A stretch of DNA of 64,000 bases from Trichomonas tenax (lineage: Eukaryota > Parabasalia > Trichomonadida > Trichomonadidae). The stretch covers positions 20,783 to 84,782 of the forward strand of contig JALKBU010000104.1 of the NCBI GenBank assembly GCA_023091735.1, in the 5' to 3' direction. Numbering within the stretch: position 1 is the first letter of the stretch; each line of letters starts with the position of its first letter. A model generated the notes under the pieces. It was not told where the DNA came from. It did not search any database and saw nothing but the letters and a program-made list of their open reading frames with translations. Below, in pieces: positions 10,058 to 21,120 of the stretch. The position numbers were made by a program, and so were the translations under genes.

Positions 10058-13000
10058 TTACATATTAGAAATTAGTGGAAGACAAATAACTTCACCATCA
10101 AGAGTTCCCATTAAGAGATCTTTGAACTCTTCACGGTAAGTAATAGATGTAACACGAACTGCTATGTTGTCTGCTGACCAAACTGTTTCTCCACGATCAG
10201 CATTGATGATCATAAGTGGACCATTCTTCAATGAGATCGCAACATGAACAGACTTGTGGAACCATTCGAAAACTGAAGCGCAAACGAACTCACCTTTGAC
10301 ATTCAAATAATTGATCATATTCAAATTGGAGTCGAATGCCTTGACAATAAGAGAGTCGTCGTTGGAGAAAATAATGACGATTGTGCCGCTCTCTGTGATG
10401 TCACAGAATAATGGTATTCCATCTTCTTCGCAAGAAATTGTATGAGAAGTTCGTCCACTGACGAGACTTGTTGCACTAATGAATCCATCATCACTACAAG
10501 AGACAGCAACATCAGCAGCTTCTGATATAGAAAGACATTTGATGGCTGAGCGATGGAATGGAACGAAAACTGTCTTTTCTTCTGTGTGAAGCATAACTGT
10601 TGATGCTGAGTCACCCGTTGCCCAGAATTTATCGCTAACAGCCAAAGCTGTGATCTTTCCAGAGTGCTTCCTTGTTGTTAGCAATCTCTGGAATGTGAGA
10701 GGATTGAAGAATGTGAAGGCTCTATCGAACTCACTGGCGATCATTAATCTGTTATCATTGACTTTGATTATTGGCTTTTCTGATGAGAATCCTGTGGAAA
10801 TTCCAGAGCCGATGTATTCCTGTTCTTCAACGCCATTCTGGTTCACTTTGAGTACATCAAGTTCCTTTGTTATGGCAACGACATTCTGCTTGATTGTGTA
10901 GACACTGATGATCTCTGTTCTCAAAGAGCTGATGATGAGTTTCAATTTCTGCGATGGACTGAGTGCAACTGTGTGCTCGCGAACTTCTGGATGTGGTATA
11001 TCAAATATCTTCTGTGGAGCCATACCGAAGCAAGCAGCGAATTCTTGAGCGAACTTGAATTTAACAGGATCCTTCATGAAGTCCTTAGTGATACAATCTG
11101 TAAAGAAGTATGGGCAGAAGTGGTTCTGGCACTCAATGGCGAGTTTTCCGCGGCTCTTGATACCAAATATCAAGTCGATCCATTGTGGAATTCCCACCGT
11201 AGCGATTGGACATTCAAGCGCTTCTCTGTTCTTGCGAATGAAATCTGTTGGAGAACTTGCCCAAGCTGGAAGTGTAACATCGCCATTGTTTGCTGCGCTC
11301 TTTCCAAGATCGAATTTGTTCGAGTTCAAGAGGAAGTCGGGAAGATAGAAGAACTCTGGAATAAGTTCTCTGAAGTCCATTGTTGTGTGATTGACACTTT
11401 CCCAAGCACGAGGAATCGAGTGGAAGAGTCTATCAAAAATATCAAAGCGTCCACTCTGAAGTTCGATATGAAGTGATGTGAATGGTTCCATACGAACTAA
11501 GAAACCAATAACAACAGCAGCACTTGAGTAAAGTGAGCCAAACAAATACCTTGTGTCTTCAGAATCGCTTGAGTTCGAGCGCTCAACCATCACTGCCAAT
11601 CTTTCAGCATCGAGAACGCCAATAGGCTTCGAAAGATCTCTGAATGACTTAGGATTGGTGAGATCGAGTTGCTCTGATGTGTAATCAGACAGAACCCAAG
11701 GGAAGACTGGATACTGAGATAAATCGTTGTAAGTTCTTCCACTGTAGATGTTAATTCTCATCAAATAATCGAAGTTCGAAAGTTGACCATCGCACCACAT
11801 TTCTGTGGCCTTTCTGACCAATTGATTGATATCTGATGCGCTTTGTTGGATGAAAACTTTACGAGCAAACTTTTGCTTCCTAAGGACATCCAAGAATGAT
11901 TTTCTCTTTCCTCCCGGGAAGTCCAAAAATATCGCACGCATTGCTGTTGTGTAGATTTCGACAGAAGTGTCCAAAAGCAAGTAATGGCGTAAGAAAACGC
12001 TTTCGATTGTTTTCGTCTCGATTCTGATAAACTTGTTGCTTGATTCGAAGATTAAGCATTCTGGTGTTAATGTTGCACTGCCAGAGTGAACTTTCTTCAT
12101 TGTAACAAGTCTTGCATCAATCTTTATCAAAATGTTCTGAGTGCTGTCTTCGCTTTTGGCGTTTTCTTCATGAAGCGTTTCGCCAGAAACTTCTTCGCCA
12201 AATACAATATCTTCTTCTCCTGCAAATGTTGCCATACGAAGCTGCTTGAGGTGATCTGTGTATAGCATTTGAGCATTGGTGATGTTACCAGTATCTCTTA
12301 AGAATGATGCATGTTTGTGATCTGTGTAGAGTGTGTTTTCAATCATCTTTCCGCGCCTGAAGTTCTTTTGCATTGTATCGTCAAGTTTGTAATGAATGTC
12401 ATGCTTTGATTCAGGTGAATTCCATGGACCTCCTTGTGAGCTCAATGTTCTGATTAGTTGTTTGTAGATCTTTGCACCAACGTTCATTTCATTGCGAAGA
12501 GATGAAGCAAACTGCATGATTTGAGCATTGACTTTATGCTTCTTTGTAAGGACTCTAAGCGATGTTGCGAGATCATTGAGTTTAGTGAAGTTAGTGGAAA
12601 CTCTTGAACTTGCACCAATAATCTTTTCAACAAGCTTTGGAACACTTTTTTCATATTCTTTGATGAAGAGAGACATTTCATTTTCGTAATTGGAGAATTC
12701 TTGTATTGCTTCATGAGCGAAGTGATGACCGCGAGACTTGAAGCAGCCTTCGAATGAATCAATACTTGATCCCCACTGAATCTTTTGCTTCAAATTGAAT
12801 ACGTGTCTCAATGTTTGAGAAAATACTTCAACATCTTCTGTCATGTAGATGTGGCTGACGTGATTTCGGTCTGTTCTGATGTAGATGTTGCTGAGGCCGG
12901 CTAAATAGCAAATGAATGCTTGCTTCTGAGCTTGGTTGAGATATCTATCTGATGGAATCTTGTTTGTTAAGAATCTGATATGATTGGAGAACATCATAAA

Positions 13001-16000
13001 GTTGGGAGCGTGAATCAATCCAATCGCGAGTGTGAAACCGTACATGAAGTAAAGAGATTTCTGATTGCCAATGACAATTTGATGCGGAGAGAAGTAATCT
13101 GGCATTCCTTCAATGCACGACAAAAGGACATCAGCGAGTTCAGCATCATCCCAAGCGCCTTTCTCTGTTGTTCTTGTTGCATATGAATATTGGAATGATG
13201 CCATTTCATTGCCCATTCTGATCATCGCGAGTTCCTGGAATGAAAGTTTCTGAACCTTTGGTCCTTCTTTAGGAACATATGGGAAGCTGTAATACTTGGA
13301 GTTGTTTGGAATAGCGAATAAGAATGTGAAAACAGTGTTGATGACATCAAGAAGAAGTCTTTCGGAAGCGAATGGATGCTCACCAGTTAATGAGCATCTC
13401 AGAACTTCCAAAAGGACTGCACGTGGAATGTATGTGTAATCTGTTTGGATTCTTTCATTGAGAATGTCGAACAAAACGATCATCTCATCGAGCATGTTTC
13501 TGTCAGCACTTGAATAAAGCGCGGCCAGGATGTTCAACGCAATCTTACTGCTGTTATCGAATCCAGAGGCTTCATCTGGGCAGTGAGCAATGATGAAGAA
13601 GAGAAGAGCTGTTTCGATCGAGAATGCTTTGTGTAAGATTCTGTACTTCTTCTTTAATGCCTTCTGAAGGTTGGAAAGATAAGCGTATGCGAGATCGTCA
13701 TCGAATGGAGTGATTGCCATTATGCCTAATGCGCAAACACTTGGCTCTTCAATTGATGGAACGAACTTATCATCAGTCAATGAAGAAACTGTAACTTTGA
13801 GGATTCCTTCATCAGACTTTTCATCGAATAATCCAAAGATATATCCAAAGACAACATCGGCTAAGTTAATGGAATTCTTGTTTGTGTTTAGAACTGCTAG
13901 GATGGAATCAACCCACTCTTCGAATGTGTATGGCCTTAAGAAGAGCTCTCTGTAGCTTCTTTCGAGCTTTGAGAACTTCACGAAGATGTGTATACATAAG
14001 ATATGCAATTCCTCTCTTTCGGAAAGCAATAACTGGAAGAATGAATCAAAGTTCAAGTGTCCTGCAATTTGATCGACAAGTTTTTGATCTTGAGACTGAA
14101 TCATTGAAACCATGAATCTCAGTGTTTCAAATGTTAATGATAAATCATCAACATCTGTTGCGAAATAGATTAATGCCAAAGAGTTGAACTCTGTGAATGA
14201 ATCACGGAACATCTTTGCAGTAAGTTTCCATAACTCAGCACGAACTGGATATAAATCTTCTGGGCGATGAACTTCTGCTTCTTTGGAGTTCTTTAATATC
14301 TTTGGACCAGCAAATAACGAAAGCTTTGGTGTTGGTTTGCACCAATAACAGGTCTTGATTGTGAACAAAATCTTGTTCGCTGATGCAGCAATTCTGAACA
14401 AATATCTCAAATTTTCATCGCTTTTGTCGTAAATTTCGTTCAAAACTTGGTAAATCGCAACGTGAACTTTGATGTCAGCATACATCAACATTCTAACATC
14501 CAAGAAGATGTCTTGAATCATCGAAATGACAAGTTCATCATTCTTCAATTCCATGAACAAGACTTTGAATAATTCGACTGCTTGTAATGTGATGTGCTTT
14601 GAAGAAGCTCTTGAAATAAGATTTCCAATCATCTTGAATCCTTTGATAGAAGCGAAGGTTTGCTGATTTCCTGGATTATCTCTTAAGAAAGCAATCAATA
14701 ACTTAACGAGAATTGGTAAAAATTCGGTGTCATAAACATCACATTTTCCTGTTGCCATATCCAATTGTGCGAAGAATGGAATAAGAACACCAGCACCACC
14801 AATAGCAGATACAACCATAGAAGAGGTTGGATAATAACCAAAAGTTGCACCATTGTTGATGGATGCTGATGGCTTTGTGTGCAAATGAGACATGTTTCCA
14901 ACTTTGTCGTTGCTGCAAATTGAAGCTGATAATAAGAATAGGAATGAATCAGCAATTTCCTTTGTGAACACTGACTCAAACATTGCTGGGAAGTCATCCT
15001 TTTCGGTTGGATCGAATGTTGTCATTGATGATCTTGGAATTCTTCCCATTAATTTTGCGGTTTGATATGGGATGCAAATATTCGATAATCCGCAAATTCC
15101 AACATTGCAATTCATATTCAAGCAGATTGGAACTTGTTCGAGTTTGTCTGTGAATGGTTTAATCTTGATTTCGTGAGCAACTGAGAACTTTCCATTGTTG
15201 TAGACGCTTAATATATTTCCATCATAAGTGATTATGATTGATGTCCATGTGTTGAGTATCATTTCGATATCGAAGTCTTGATAATCAGCCTTTGTATCAT
15301 CTCTGTAACTATATTTTAGCTTTGTTCCAGACATAGAGAATGTCAATGAGTTCTTCGAAGACCATGATTCCAAATAGATCAACTTTCCTTTGTTCGTTGA
15401 GTTCAATAACTCAATATCAATCAAAATTGTGAAGTTGGACAAAGGAGTCGATAAATTCATTGGAGAAACAGCGAGACAAGCATCTTTCTCAGTTAAGTGG
15501 AAGAATGAAGAAGGAGCTTCGAAAGGAGATTGGAAGATCAACAACAAAGACATTAAGAAGTCATTTGTTGTTATGGGCTTCTTGCCATTCTGCAAAGCTG
15601 TCATATTCTGGAATATTGTCATTAAATCATTGGCTTTGACAGAGTATTGAGATAAGAAAGTGAATAATCGACTTGCTTCAGCGAATAATGTGTCGACTTC
15701 TTCGTTATTTCTGTAGTTGCACAAGAACTGAACAAGTGTCGTTGTGAAACTTGAGTTGTTGATTTGGAGACCTGAATGTGCATTTGCTTCGCATGTTTCG
15801 TTAAGATAATGCAATAAATTGTATTTTTCTTCATCTGTTTCCATTAAGCTGAAGATCAATGACAAAGGCTCTGCGTTGTAAATTGTTCTGAACTGATCGG
15901 GCAATACTTGATCATCGAAAACAATGTACCAGAAATTATCAACAAGTTTCTGCTTTCCGCTTGATTTGGCGATTTCTTCAACAAGTGGTTTGATTTTAGA

Positions 16001-18115
16001 GAACAAATCGAAGCTTGTGAAAAATTCTCTAAACTTGCCTTGTAATTTAGAACATCTTTGAGCAAGTTTGAGTATTGCAAGCAAATCGCTATCATTTTTA
16101 GTTTCCAACGCAAGAGAAATCAATAAATCGGCAAACTTTGGAGATAACATGTTCGAAGCAATTGTAATTGAGTTATATTCGATAACATCGTAGATTGTTG
16201 CAATAACAGCACGAGCGAATGAAAGATAATTCTTGTCAGCTTTTGCTTTTTCGAGAGTTTGGCAGAAGAAGTTATAAATGTATATAATAACTTTCGAATT
16301 TCTGTCGAGAATATACAAAGCCTTCTTGATGCAGCTGAGAGCGAAATTTGAAACATTTCCTTCATAAACATGCTGAATAATCGATTCAACCAATGGTTCT
16401 GATTCGAAACAGAAAGCACAGCAAATTGGATCTGTCAGCAATGTGAAAATGAACTTGAACAATGATTTACGGCATTCCTTGACATTATTGAACTTCGCTT
16501 GAATTTTTTCTTTTGCTTCTCCTTCTTCAGCAGCAAGGAGTTGTTTGCTGAATTCATAGTGTAAGTTCTGGAGAAGGAACATTAAGTTAGCAATTCTCAA
16601 ATCGAATTTGTTTTCTTGCAATGTTATTTGTAACTCAATTGGACAAGAAATAGCAACTTGGCAAAGAGCTGTCGTAATTAATCTTGGATTCTGCAGTCTT
16701 GTGAGACATCTCTCAAAACGTTGAAGAATCAAAGTAAGCATTGAACGATAATAATTTTCTGATTTCAAAAGATTCAAATTCAAATTCGAAATAAATAAGA
16801 GCAACTCATCATTAGTGTACTTAGTTAGGACTTCTCCAAGCAACATTTGCATAATATTAGCTGAAACTAATTCTTTTTCGAAATTTTGTATATTAGCAAT
16901 CATAACTGAACGAACGAACACAGCAGCAAAGAGCAAAACTTTATATGTTCTTTTTCCACGTGAAAGTTCCATGAACCGCACTAAAAACTTCGAAATATAA
17001 TCGGCTCTGAATTTCGCGAACTGTGTTAAAGCAGAAACCATAATATTGAAAATAGGATTCTTCATGAAACTTGCTGGAATTGATGGCAGTGTGATTTGCG
17101 TGTTAAACTCTTTAGAAATGGTTTCATTTGTAATAATAAATTCTTCATCAAAAGTTGATGTGATTCGTGTTCTGACTGGTACTGTTGCTGATGGAACAAA
17201 CAAATCGTTCTCCTCTTTGAAAATCAATCCGTTGAAATCGAAACTTAAGTTATAATTAAGAACAAAAGTCGAAATTTGGACAATATTTTGATCATCAAAG
17301 AAGTAATCAATGCCAACAGAATACCTGCCACATATTTTCGTCAATAATACAAGAATTAAAACTTTCGTTTCGAACAAAAATCCCGAAATCTCTGTGTTAA
17401 GGATCCATTGAAGTTTGTCAATAAGAGAAGCGTAGTTAAAATTGATGTTTTCAGATATGTAAAGTGATTTGGATGTTAAAATTACGATATCATGAATCAA
17501 ATCGAAAATTTCTTGACGGCAATCGGGTGTATTATTGAATGTTTGGACTAAATACAAAAAGAAAGCTTGAAAAACTGGAGCTGAGCCATCCATTGTCTGG
17601 AAAGTTGCTTTATATAATTTCATTGCCACCAATGATATATCGACAAGGTCATTAGATTCTGGTGCAGAAATGTCGGTTGATCTGAGGTGTGGCAAAATTT
17701 GTGTCAAACAAAAGGCTGCGGAGCAAGAAAGAACATTATTTAATCTTGGATATGAATTTAATTCTCTTGTAACGATTTCAATGAGACTGCATACTTCTCT
17801 ATAGTAAGGAGCGCGTTCTTCGATTGGTATTTGTGTCATAAAGAAGCCCAAAGCGTATAATTTTCTTGCTGCAAGCAAAGCGTTTTTAGCTGGAACTTCT
17901 ACCTTCAACAAACCTTCGAAATTGAATATAATGGAGAATAATTCGAAGTATGAATACTCCGTTTTCGTTGTCATAATATACGAAGCTAAATTTTGATCGA
18001 ATTGAGGGAGAGAATTCTCGTTATCAGTGACAGAAAATAATGTTATGCAGTGTAAAACCATAACATCGTGGTTCAGTGTCTTTATTGGGCGAAAAAACAC
18101 CGGAGAAAAACTCAT
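10058..18115 (-). CDS. Giant BEACH-domain protein (LYST/neurobeachin family)
   Basis: An intact frame of 2685 codons from ATG 18115 (MSFSPVFFRPIK); the open frame extends two codons further to a TTG, and I prefer the ATG. Residues ~1-880 and ~1010-1960 are long alpha-helical (armadillo-like) stretches. At ~895-1000 there is a concanavalin-A-like lectin fold (NFTILIDIELL, KLIYLESW, WTSIIITYDGN). At ~1975-2085 lies the PH-BEACH domain (LTPECLIFESSNKFIRIETK). The BEACH domain is at ~2095-2390 (VFPWVLSDYTSEQLDL, SFRDLSKPIG, PEFFYLPDFLLN, WIDLIFGIKSRG). WD40 repeats fill ~2440-2685 (HSGKITALAVSDKFWATGD). Order and length match the LYST/neurobeachin family, which act as scaffolds in vesicle and lysosome trafficking. 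It is the longest gene here and shows no lesion. Confidence 0.93.
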   Translation of the reverse strand: MSFSPVFFRPIKTLNHDVMVLHCITLFSVTDNENSLPQFDQNLASYIMTTKTEYSYFELFSIIFNFEGLLKVEVPAKNALLAARKLYALGFFMTQIPIEERAPYYREVCSLIEIVTRELNSYPRLNNVLSCSAAFCLTQILPHLRSTDISAPESNDLVDISLVAMKLYKATFQTMDGSAPVFQAFFLYLVQTFNNTPDCRQEIFDLIHDIVILTSKSLYISENINFNYASLIDKLQWILNTEISGFLFETKVLILVLLTKICGRYSVGIDYFFDDQNIVQISTFVLNYNLSFDFNGLIFKEENDLFVPSATVPVRTRITSTFDEEFIITNETISKEFNTQITLPSIPASFMKNPIFNIMVSALTQFAKFRADYISKFLVRFMELSRGKRTYKVLLFAAVFVRSVMIANIQNFEKELVSANIMQMLLGEVLTKYTNDELLLFISNLNLNLLKSENYYRSMLTLILQRFERCLTRLQNPRLITTALCQVAISCPIELQITLQENKFDLRIANLMFLLQNLHYEFSKQLLAAEEGEAKEKIQAKFNNVKECRKSLFKFIFTLLTDPICCAFCFESEPLVESIIQHVYEGNVSNFALSCIKKALYILDRNSKVIIYIYNFFCQTLEKAKADKNYLSFARAVIATIYDVIEYNSITIASNMLSPKFADLLISLALETKNDSDLLAILKLAQRCSKLQGKFREFFTSFDLFSKIKPLVEEIAKSSGKQKLVDNFWYIVFDDQVLPDQFRTIYNAEPLSLIFSLMETDEEKYNLLHYLNETCEANAHSGLQINNSSFTTTLVQFLCNYRNNEEVDTLFAEASRLFTFLSQYSVKANDLMTIFQNMTALQNGKKPITTNDFLMSLLLIFQSPFEAPSSFFHLTEKDACLAVSPMNLSTPLSNFTILIDIELLNSTNKGKLIYLESWSSKNSLTFSMSGTKLKYSYRDDTKADYQDFDIEMILNTWTSIIITYDGNILSVYNNGKFSVAHEIKIKPFTDKLEQVPICLNMNCNVGICGLSNICIPYQTAKLMGRIPRSSMTTFDPTEKDDFPAMFESVFTKEIADSFLFLLSASICSNDKVGNMSHLHTKPSASINNGATFGYYPTSSMVVSAIGGAGVLIPFFAQLDMATGKCDVYDTEFLPILVKLLIAFLRDNPGNQQTFASIKGFKMIGNLISRASSKHITLQAVELFKVLFMELKNDELVISMIQDIFLDVRMLMYADIKVHVAIYQVLNEIYDKSDENLRYLFRIAASANKILFTIKTCYWCKPTPKLSLFAGPKILKNSKEAEVHRPEDLYPVRAELWKLTAKMFRDSFTEFNSLALIYFATDVDDLSLTFETLRFMVSMIQSQDQKLVDQIAGHLNFDSFFQLLLSEREELHILCIHIFVKFSKLERSYRELFLRPYTFEEWVDSILAVLNTNKNSINLADVVFGYIFGLFDEKSDEGILKVTVSSLTDDKFVPSIEEPSVCALGIMAITPFDDDLAYAYLSNLQKALKKKYRILHKAFSIETALLFFIIAHCPDEASGFDNSSKIALNILAALYSSADRNMLDEMIVLFDILNERIQTDYTYIPRAVLLEVLRCSLTGEHPFASERLLLDVINTVFTFLFAIPNNSKYYSFPYVPKEGPKVQKLSFQELAMIRMGNEMASFQYSYATRTTEKGAWDDAELADVLLSCIEGMPDYFSPHQIVIGNQKSLYFMYGFTLAIGLIHAPNFMMFSNHIRFLTNKIPSDRYLNQAQKQAFICYLAGLSNIYIRTDRNHVSHIYMTEDVEVFSQTLRHVFNLKQKIQWGSSIDSFEGCFKSRGHHFAHEAIQEFSNYENEMSLFIKEYEKSVPKLVEKIIGASSRVSTNFTKLNDLATSLRVLTKKHKVNAQIMQFASSLRNEMNVGAKIYKQLIRTLSSQGGPWNSPESKHDIHYKLDDTMQKNFRRGKMIENTLYTDHKHASFLRDTGNITNAQMLYTDHLKQLRMATFAGEEDIVFGEEVSGETLHEENAKSEDSTQNILIKIDARLVTMKKVHSGSATLTPECLIFESSNKFIRIETKTIESVFLRHYLLLDTSVEIYTTAMRAIFLDFPGGKRKSFLDVLRKQKFARKVFIQQSASDINQLVRKATEMWCDGQLSNFDYLMRINIYSGRTYNDLSQYPVFPWVLSDYTSEQLDLTNPKSFRDLSKPIGVLDAERLAVMVERSNSSDSEDTRYLFGSLYSSAAVVIGFLVRMEPFTSLHIELQSGRFDIFDRLFHSIPRAWESVNHTTMDFRELIPEFFYLPDFLLNSNKFDLGKSAANNGDVTLPAWASSPTDFIRKNREALECPIATVGIPQWIDLIFGIKSRGKLAIECQNHFCPYFFTDCITKDFMKDPVKFKFAQEFAACFGMAPQKIFDIPHPEVREHTVALSPSQKLKLIISSLRTEIISVYTIKQNVVAITKELDVLKVNQNGVEEQEYIGSGISTGFSSEKPIIKVNDNRLMIASEFDRAFTFFNPLTFQRLLTTRKHSGKITALAVSDKFWATGDSASTVMLHTEEKTVFVPFHRSAIKCLSISEAADVAVSCSDDGFISATSLVSGRTSHTISCEEDGIPLFCDITESGTIVIIFSNDDSLIVKAFDSNLNMINYLNVKGEFVCASVFEWFHKSVHVAISLKNGPLMIINADRGETVWSADNIAVRVTSITYREEFKDLLMGTLDGEVICLPLISNM

Positions 18116-18707
18116 TCCCAAAATTGAAACAAAAAGGTGATATAATTTTAACCTTTTCAGGCAGAATTAGATAAAACTTGAAATCTCTTTGAAAATCCTT
18201 TACTACCATTATATACTTCACCTATGTAATGCCGTTATAACATCAAAACAAGAAAATATAGTTTATATCATAATCAAAATATATTATTCTTCAAATATGA
18301 ACTTAAAAGCATTCAGATAACTCCATGATATAAATTAGCTTCACGTGGTTTGGTTTACAAGTTATATTCAAGTATTTTAATTTGATAGATATTTTATTAG
18401 ACTCCATGAATGCAGAGTGCTGAATTCAAGTAAAGGATCTGAATTTCCAGCAGCCTTTCCTTTGTTTCTGCATTTAATATTTTCAATTTTAAAATATCAT
18501 TAATTATTTTGGATTCCGTTGTACTTCTTAAGTATCTAAATGACAGCTAATGATATCTTCGTTCCATCTATGCTGATAGACATGTTCAATTTGCGATGAA
18601 ATAATTTTTGCTTTGAAATATTGATATTGTTTATGTTTCAATGACTTAACAGACATGGATAATGTATATTTGATAAATGTTAATTTGTATAATGTATCAA
18701 CAGCTGT
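18116..18707. other. Intergenic, nothing recognised
   Basis: AT-rich spacer upstream of the BEACH gene. A TCACC element lies about 25 nt before its ATG, a weak match to the initiator. I see no ORF or repeat. Confidence 0.4.
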
Positions 18708-19405
18708 TTATAGTTGAGGTGATTCTTCGAGTAAATAAAGGTGACCTTGCTGTTCTTCTATGTCAAGACATTTATCTAAATGTGTTCCTTTTCCGAATGC
18801 AGACTTTAGAGAGCCACTGTCCGAGATTTTTATAACAACACGAGGCTTAACAACTTTGAGTTTCGCATGGTAGATATTATCATACAATGCAGACAATCCG
18901 AAAGGATAAGCAATGAAATTAAGAAACTTTCCAAAGCAGCTATTAATGAATTTGTAATACTTGCTTTCTTTGCCACCCACAGCACCATATCCGATTCCAT
19001 ATATCCGTGTTTTGATCTTGATGGTATCAGGCTCCACTCCATGTTTCGAAATTACTTCCCCTTTTGTAGCTTCGATTTTCGCAACCATTCCTTCTTCCAA
19101 TTGAACTTCGATGTCTGGTTTCACGAAAACTAAGCCTGATTCGAATATATTCTCAGCCTGAACTATTTACCACAATCCGTACTGAATATAATCAGATCCA
19201 AAATCATCTCCTTTCCTTCCATATATTGACATTATTGGCGGATTGTTTTTAAGAAATGGTTGAACTTTCTTGATTTTATGATGTGAACACTTATTTGTAC
19301 ATAATTTGACTGTTTCAACCCAATTATATATGGATGTGAGCAATGGGCACTTTTTTGATGCGCGCGGATTTTGCTGATTTACAGATCTCGCGCAAAGCGC
19401 CTCGA
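18708..19405 (-). pseudogene. Unrecognised protein, frame broken by one TAA
   Basis: The 3' part (19166-18708) is open and encodes about 152 residues rich in beta-strand-like segments (KPDIEVQLEEGMVAKIEATKG, LKVVKPRVVIKISDSG). Reading upstream in the same frame, a TAA at 19167-19169 is followed by about 77 further codons that look coding, with clustered Cys and Lys (KKCPLLTSIYNW, KLCTNKCSHHKIKKVQ, MSIYGRKGDDFGSDYI), back to a TGA near 19407. The sole in-frame ATG upstream of the stop is at the MSIYGRK position. The whole is best read as a broken or fragmentary gene. I do not recognise the family and give no function. Confidence 0.5.
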
Positions 19406-19747
19406 AACCTCCAAATATTCATTCATTGCCTTGCAATATTTAGCCACCCGCCTGATTAAATTTTATAAACCCTAACTATTATCGTCCCCCATTTTTCATA
19501 CTTGCATCATAATAGCTTTGTGAAGTAAGGAATAGTTTTATAACATCATTTGTAAGGAAAGTGATTGTTTGTAAATTTCGTATTGTCGGATTCCAAACAA
19601 TTGGGAATCAAAAGGTGGTTAATTTACAATACGCCAATTTTTCATTAAAATCTGCATCTATAGGCGATGGAGGACCAGGTTACAAATAAAAAATTGAAAA
19701 TACATCGGCTTCATTTTTGAACGCTTCATCGGATTTTTTACTTGATT

Positions 19748-19752
19748 TCATT
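19748..19752 (+). promoter_or_regulatory. Initiator-like TCATT box
   Basis: TCATT lies with its A 8 nt before the ATG at 19758. This matches the trichomonad initiator TCA+1YW and predicts a very short leader. Motif and spacing only. Confidence 0.5.
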
Positions 19753-19757
19753 TCTTA

Positions 19758-20471
19758 ATGAAAGTTTTGATTCTCGTTTCTCACGTTGATCCCACGAAGA
19801 ATGCTCATTCATATAGAATCGCTAACGCCATCAATGACTCATTAAAAGAGAGTGGTCATGAATGCAAAATAATAGATCTTGTGAAAGCCGGCTTTGACAA
19901 AGTTGCAACAGTGGAAGACTTTAAGGAAGTGAAGTTAGATCATTTTGACTACGAAGATAACCAAAACAAAGATAATTTAATCGATATTATCAAAATTCAA
20001 CAGGAAAACATTAAATGGTGCACACATATTATCGTGATTGGTCCAGTTTGGTTCGGAAGACTGCCTGGTTCCTTCTATGCTTATACAGAACGCGTAATTA
20101 CTTCTGGTTTCGCATGGAGTAAAACAAATAACTTCGAAACAGGGTTACTCAGCGATAAAAAGGTTGTCACTATAGTTACTGCAGGAGCTCCTGAGTTCTT
20201 TTTTACTCCTGAAGGAGATGGTGGATTAGATGCGATTTTGTTTACGGTCTCATATCCATTTAGATATGCAGGAATGAAAATTATACATGCCTTGGGTATT
20301 TATGACGCCAAACTAGCTGAAAAAATTGAAGAGCACAATCTTTGGATTGAAAAATTAAAGAAAGTTGTTCTTAAACTTGATCAGTGGAAGACAATTCCAT
20401 TCAATGACTTCAGGTATCCTATTCTTGCTAATATGAGAACTGAAACACTTGATACAATAGTTGATGAATAA
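19758..20471 (+). CDS. Flavodoxin-fold NAD(P)H:quinone oxidoreductase
   Basis: An intact 237-codon protein of normal length for the NAD(P)H dehydrogenase (quinone)/MdaB-like family. The N-terminus MKVLILVSHVDPTKNAHSYR is the beta1 strand and FMN/FAD phosphate loop (LVSHVDP..NAHSYR). HIIVIGPVWFGRLPG is the second signature, with the conserved P-x-W-x-G-x-x-P pattern around residue 98. KVVTIVTAGAPEFFF continues the nucleotide fold. Members use NAD(P)H to reduce quinones or other electrophiles by two electrons with a bound flavin, in the cytosol. There is no signal or presequence. A role in handling oxidative stress or xenobiotics is an inference from the family. The start is supported by the TCATT box 8 nt upstream. 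Confidence 0.85.
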   Translation: MKVLILVSHVDPTKNAHSYRIANAINDSLKESGHECKIIDLVKAGFDKVATVEDFKEVKLDHFDYEDNQNKDNLIDIIKIQQENIKWCTHIIVIGPVWFGRLPGSFYAYTERVITSGFAWSKTNNFETGLLSDKKVVTIVTAGAPEFFFTPEGDGGLDAILFTVSYPFRYAGMKIIHALGIYDAKLAEKIEEHNLWIEKLKKVVLKLDQWKTIPFNDFRYPILANMRTETLDTIVDE

Positions 20472-21120
20472 AAACATTTCTATCACCACAAATCCAACTA
20501 TGTATGATAAATAAATGAATAACCCTATTAAATTTATGAGTGATTTTGGATATATTATATAAATATTATTTCTAAATTTTCATTAATGAATTTGAACGCT
20601 TGTTAAGCTGTATTTTAATTTTTTAGTAACTATATATTCTGTCTGCAGATAAAATGCTATACAATATAAATAATTTTATGATCTAAAAATATATTATGAA
20701 TATTCAAGCTGTGGAGTTAAGGAACTCATTTCAAGAGAAATTTATTGCATTCCATATTATTGATTCAAAATGATACTTTAATAAATAAATTTTGTAATAC
20801 AATCATTTAATTGACACTTTTTACTTTCTCGATATGACTTTCATAAGTTTTAACTCTTATGTCATAAGACACAATGGTTAAAATAAATGATGAATTAATG
20901 TTGCAAATATATTGTCGTATTAAGGTTGTGTTAGTTGATATTCGTACTAAAAAGTCCATGACTAACAATAATCTTGTGCAAAATATAGCATTATCTATTC
21001 ATCAAGATTTGCTCAATGAGAACATGTTATGACTTTTACATGTTGTACGCTAAATTTCACTTACACTTCATGAATATGTGAATGCTGTGGTCATAAATAC
21101 GTCCAAATCCAATTCGATAG
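20472..21120. other. Intergenic, nothing recognised
   Basis: About 650 bp of AT-rich sequence between the oxidoreductase and the actin-like pseudogene. I see no ORF, RNA gene or repeat. Confidence 0.4.

Noticed and set aside
10321..17255. Numerous 60-167-codon ORFs within the BEACH gene on both strands
   Set aside because: All are shadows of the single 2685-codon frame.
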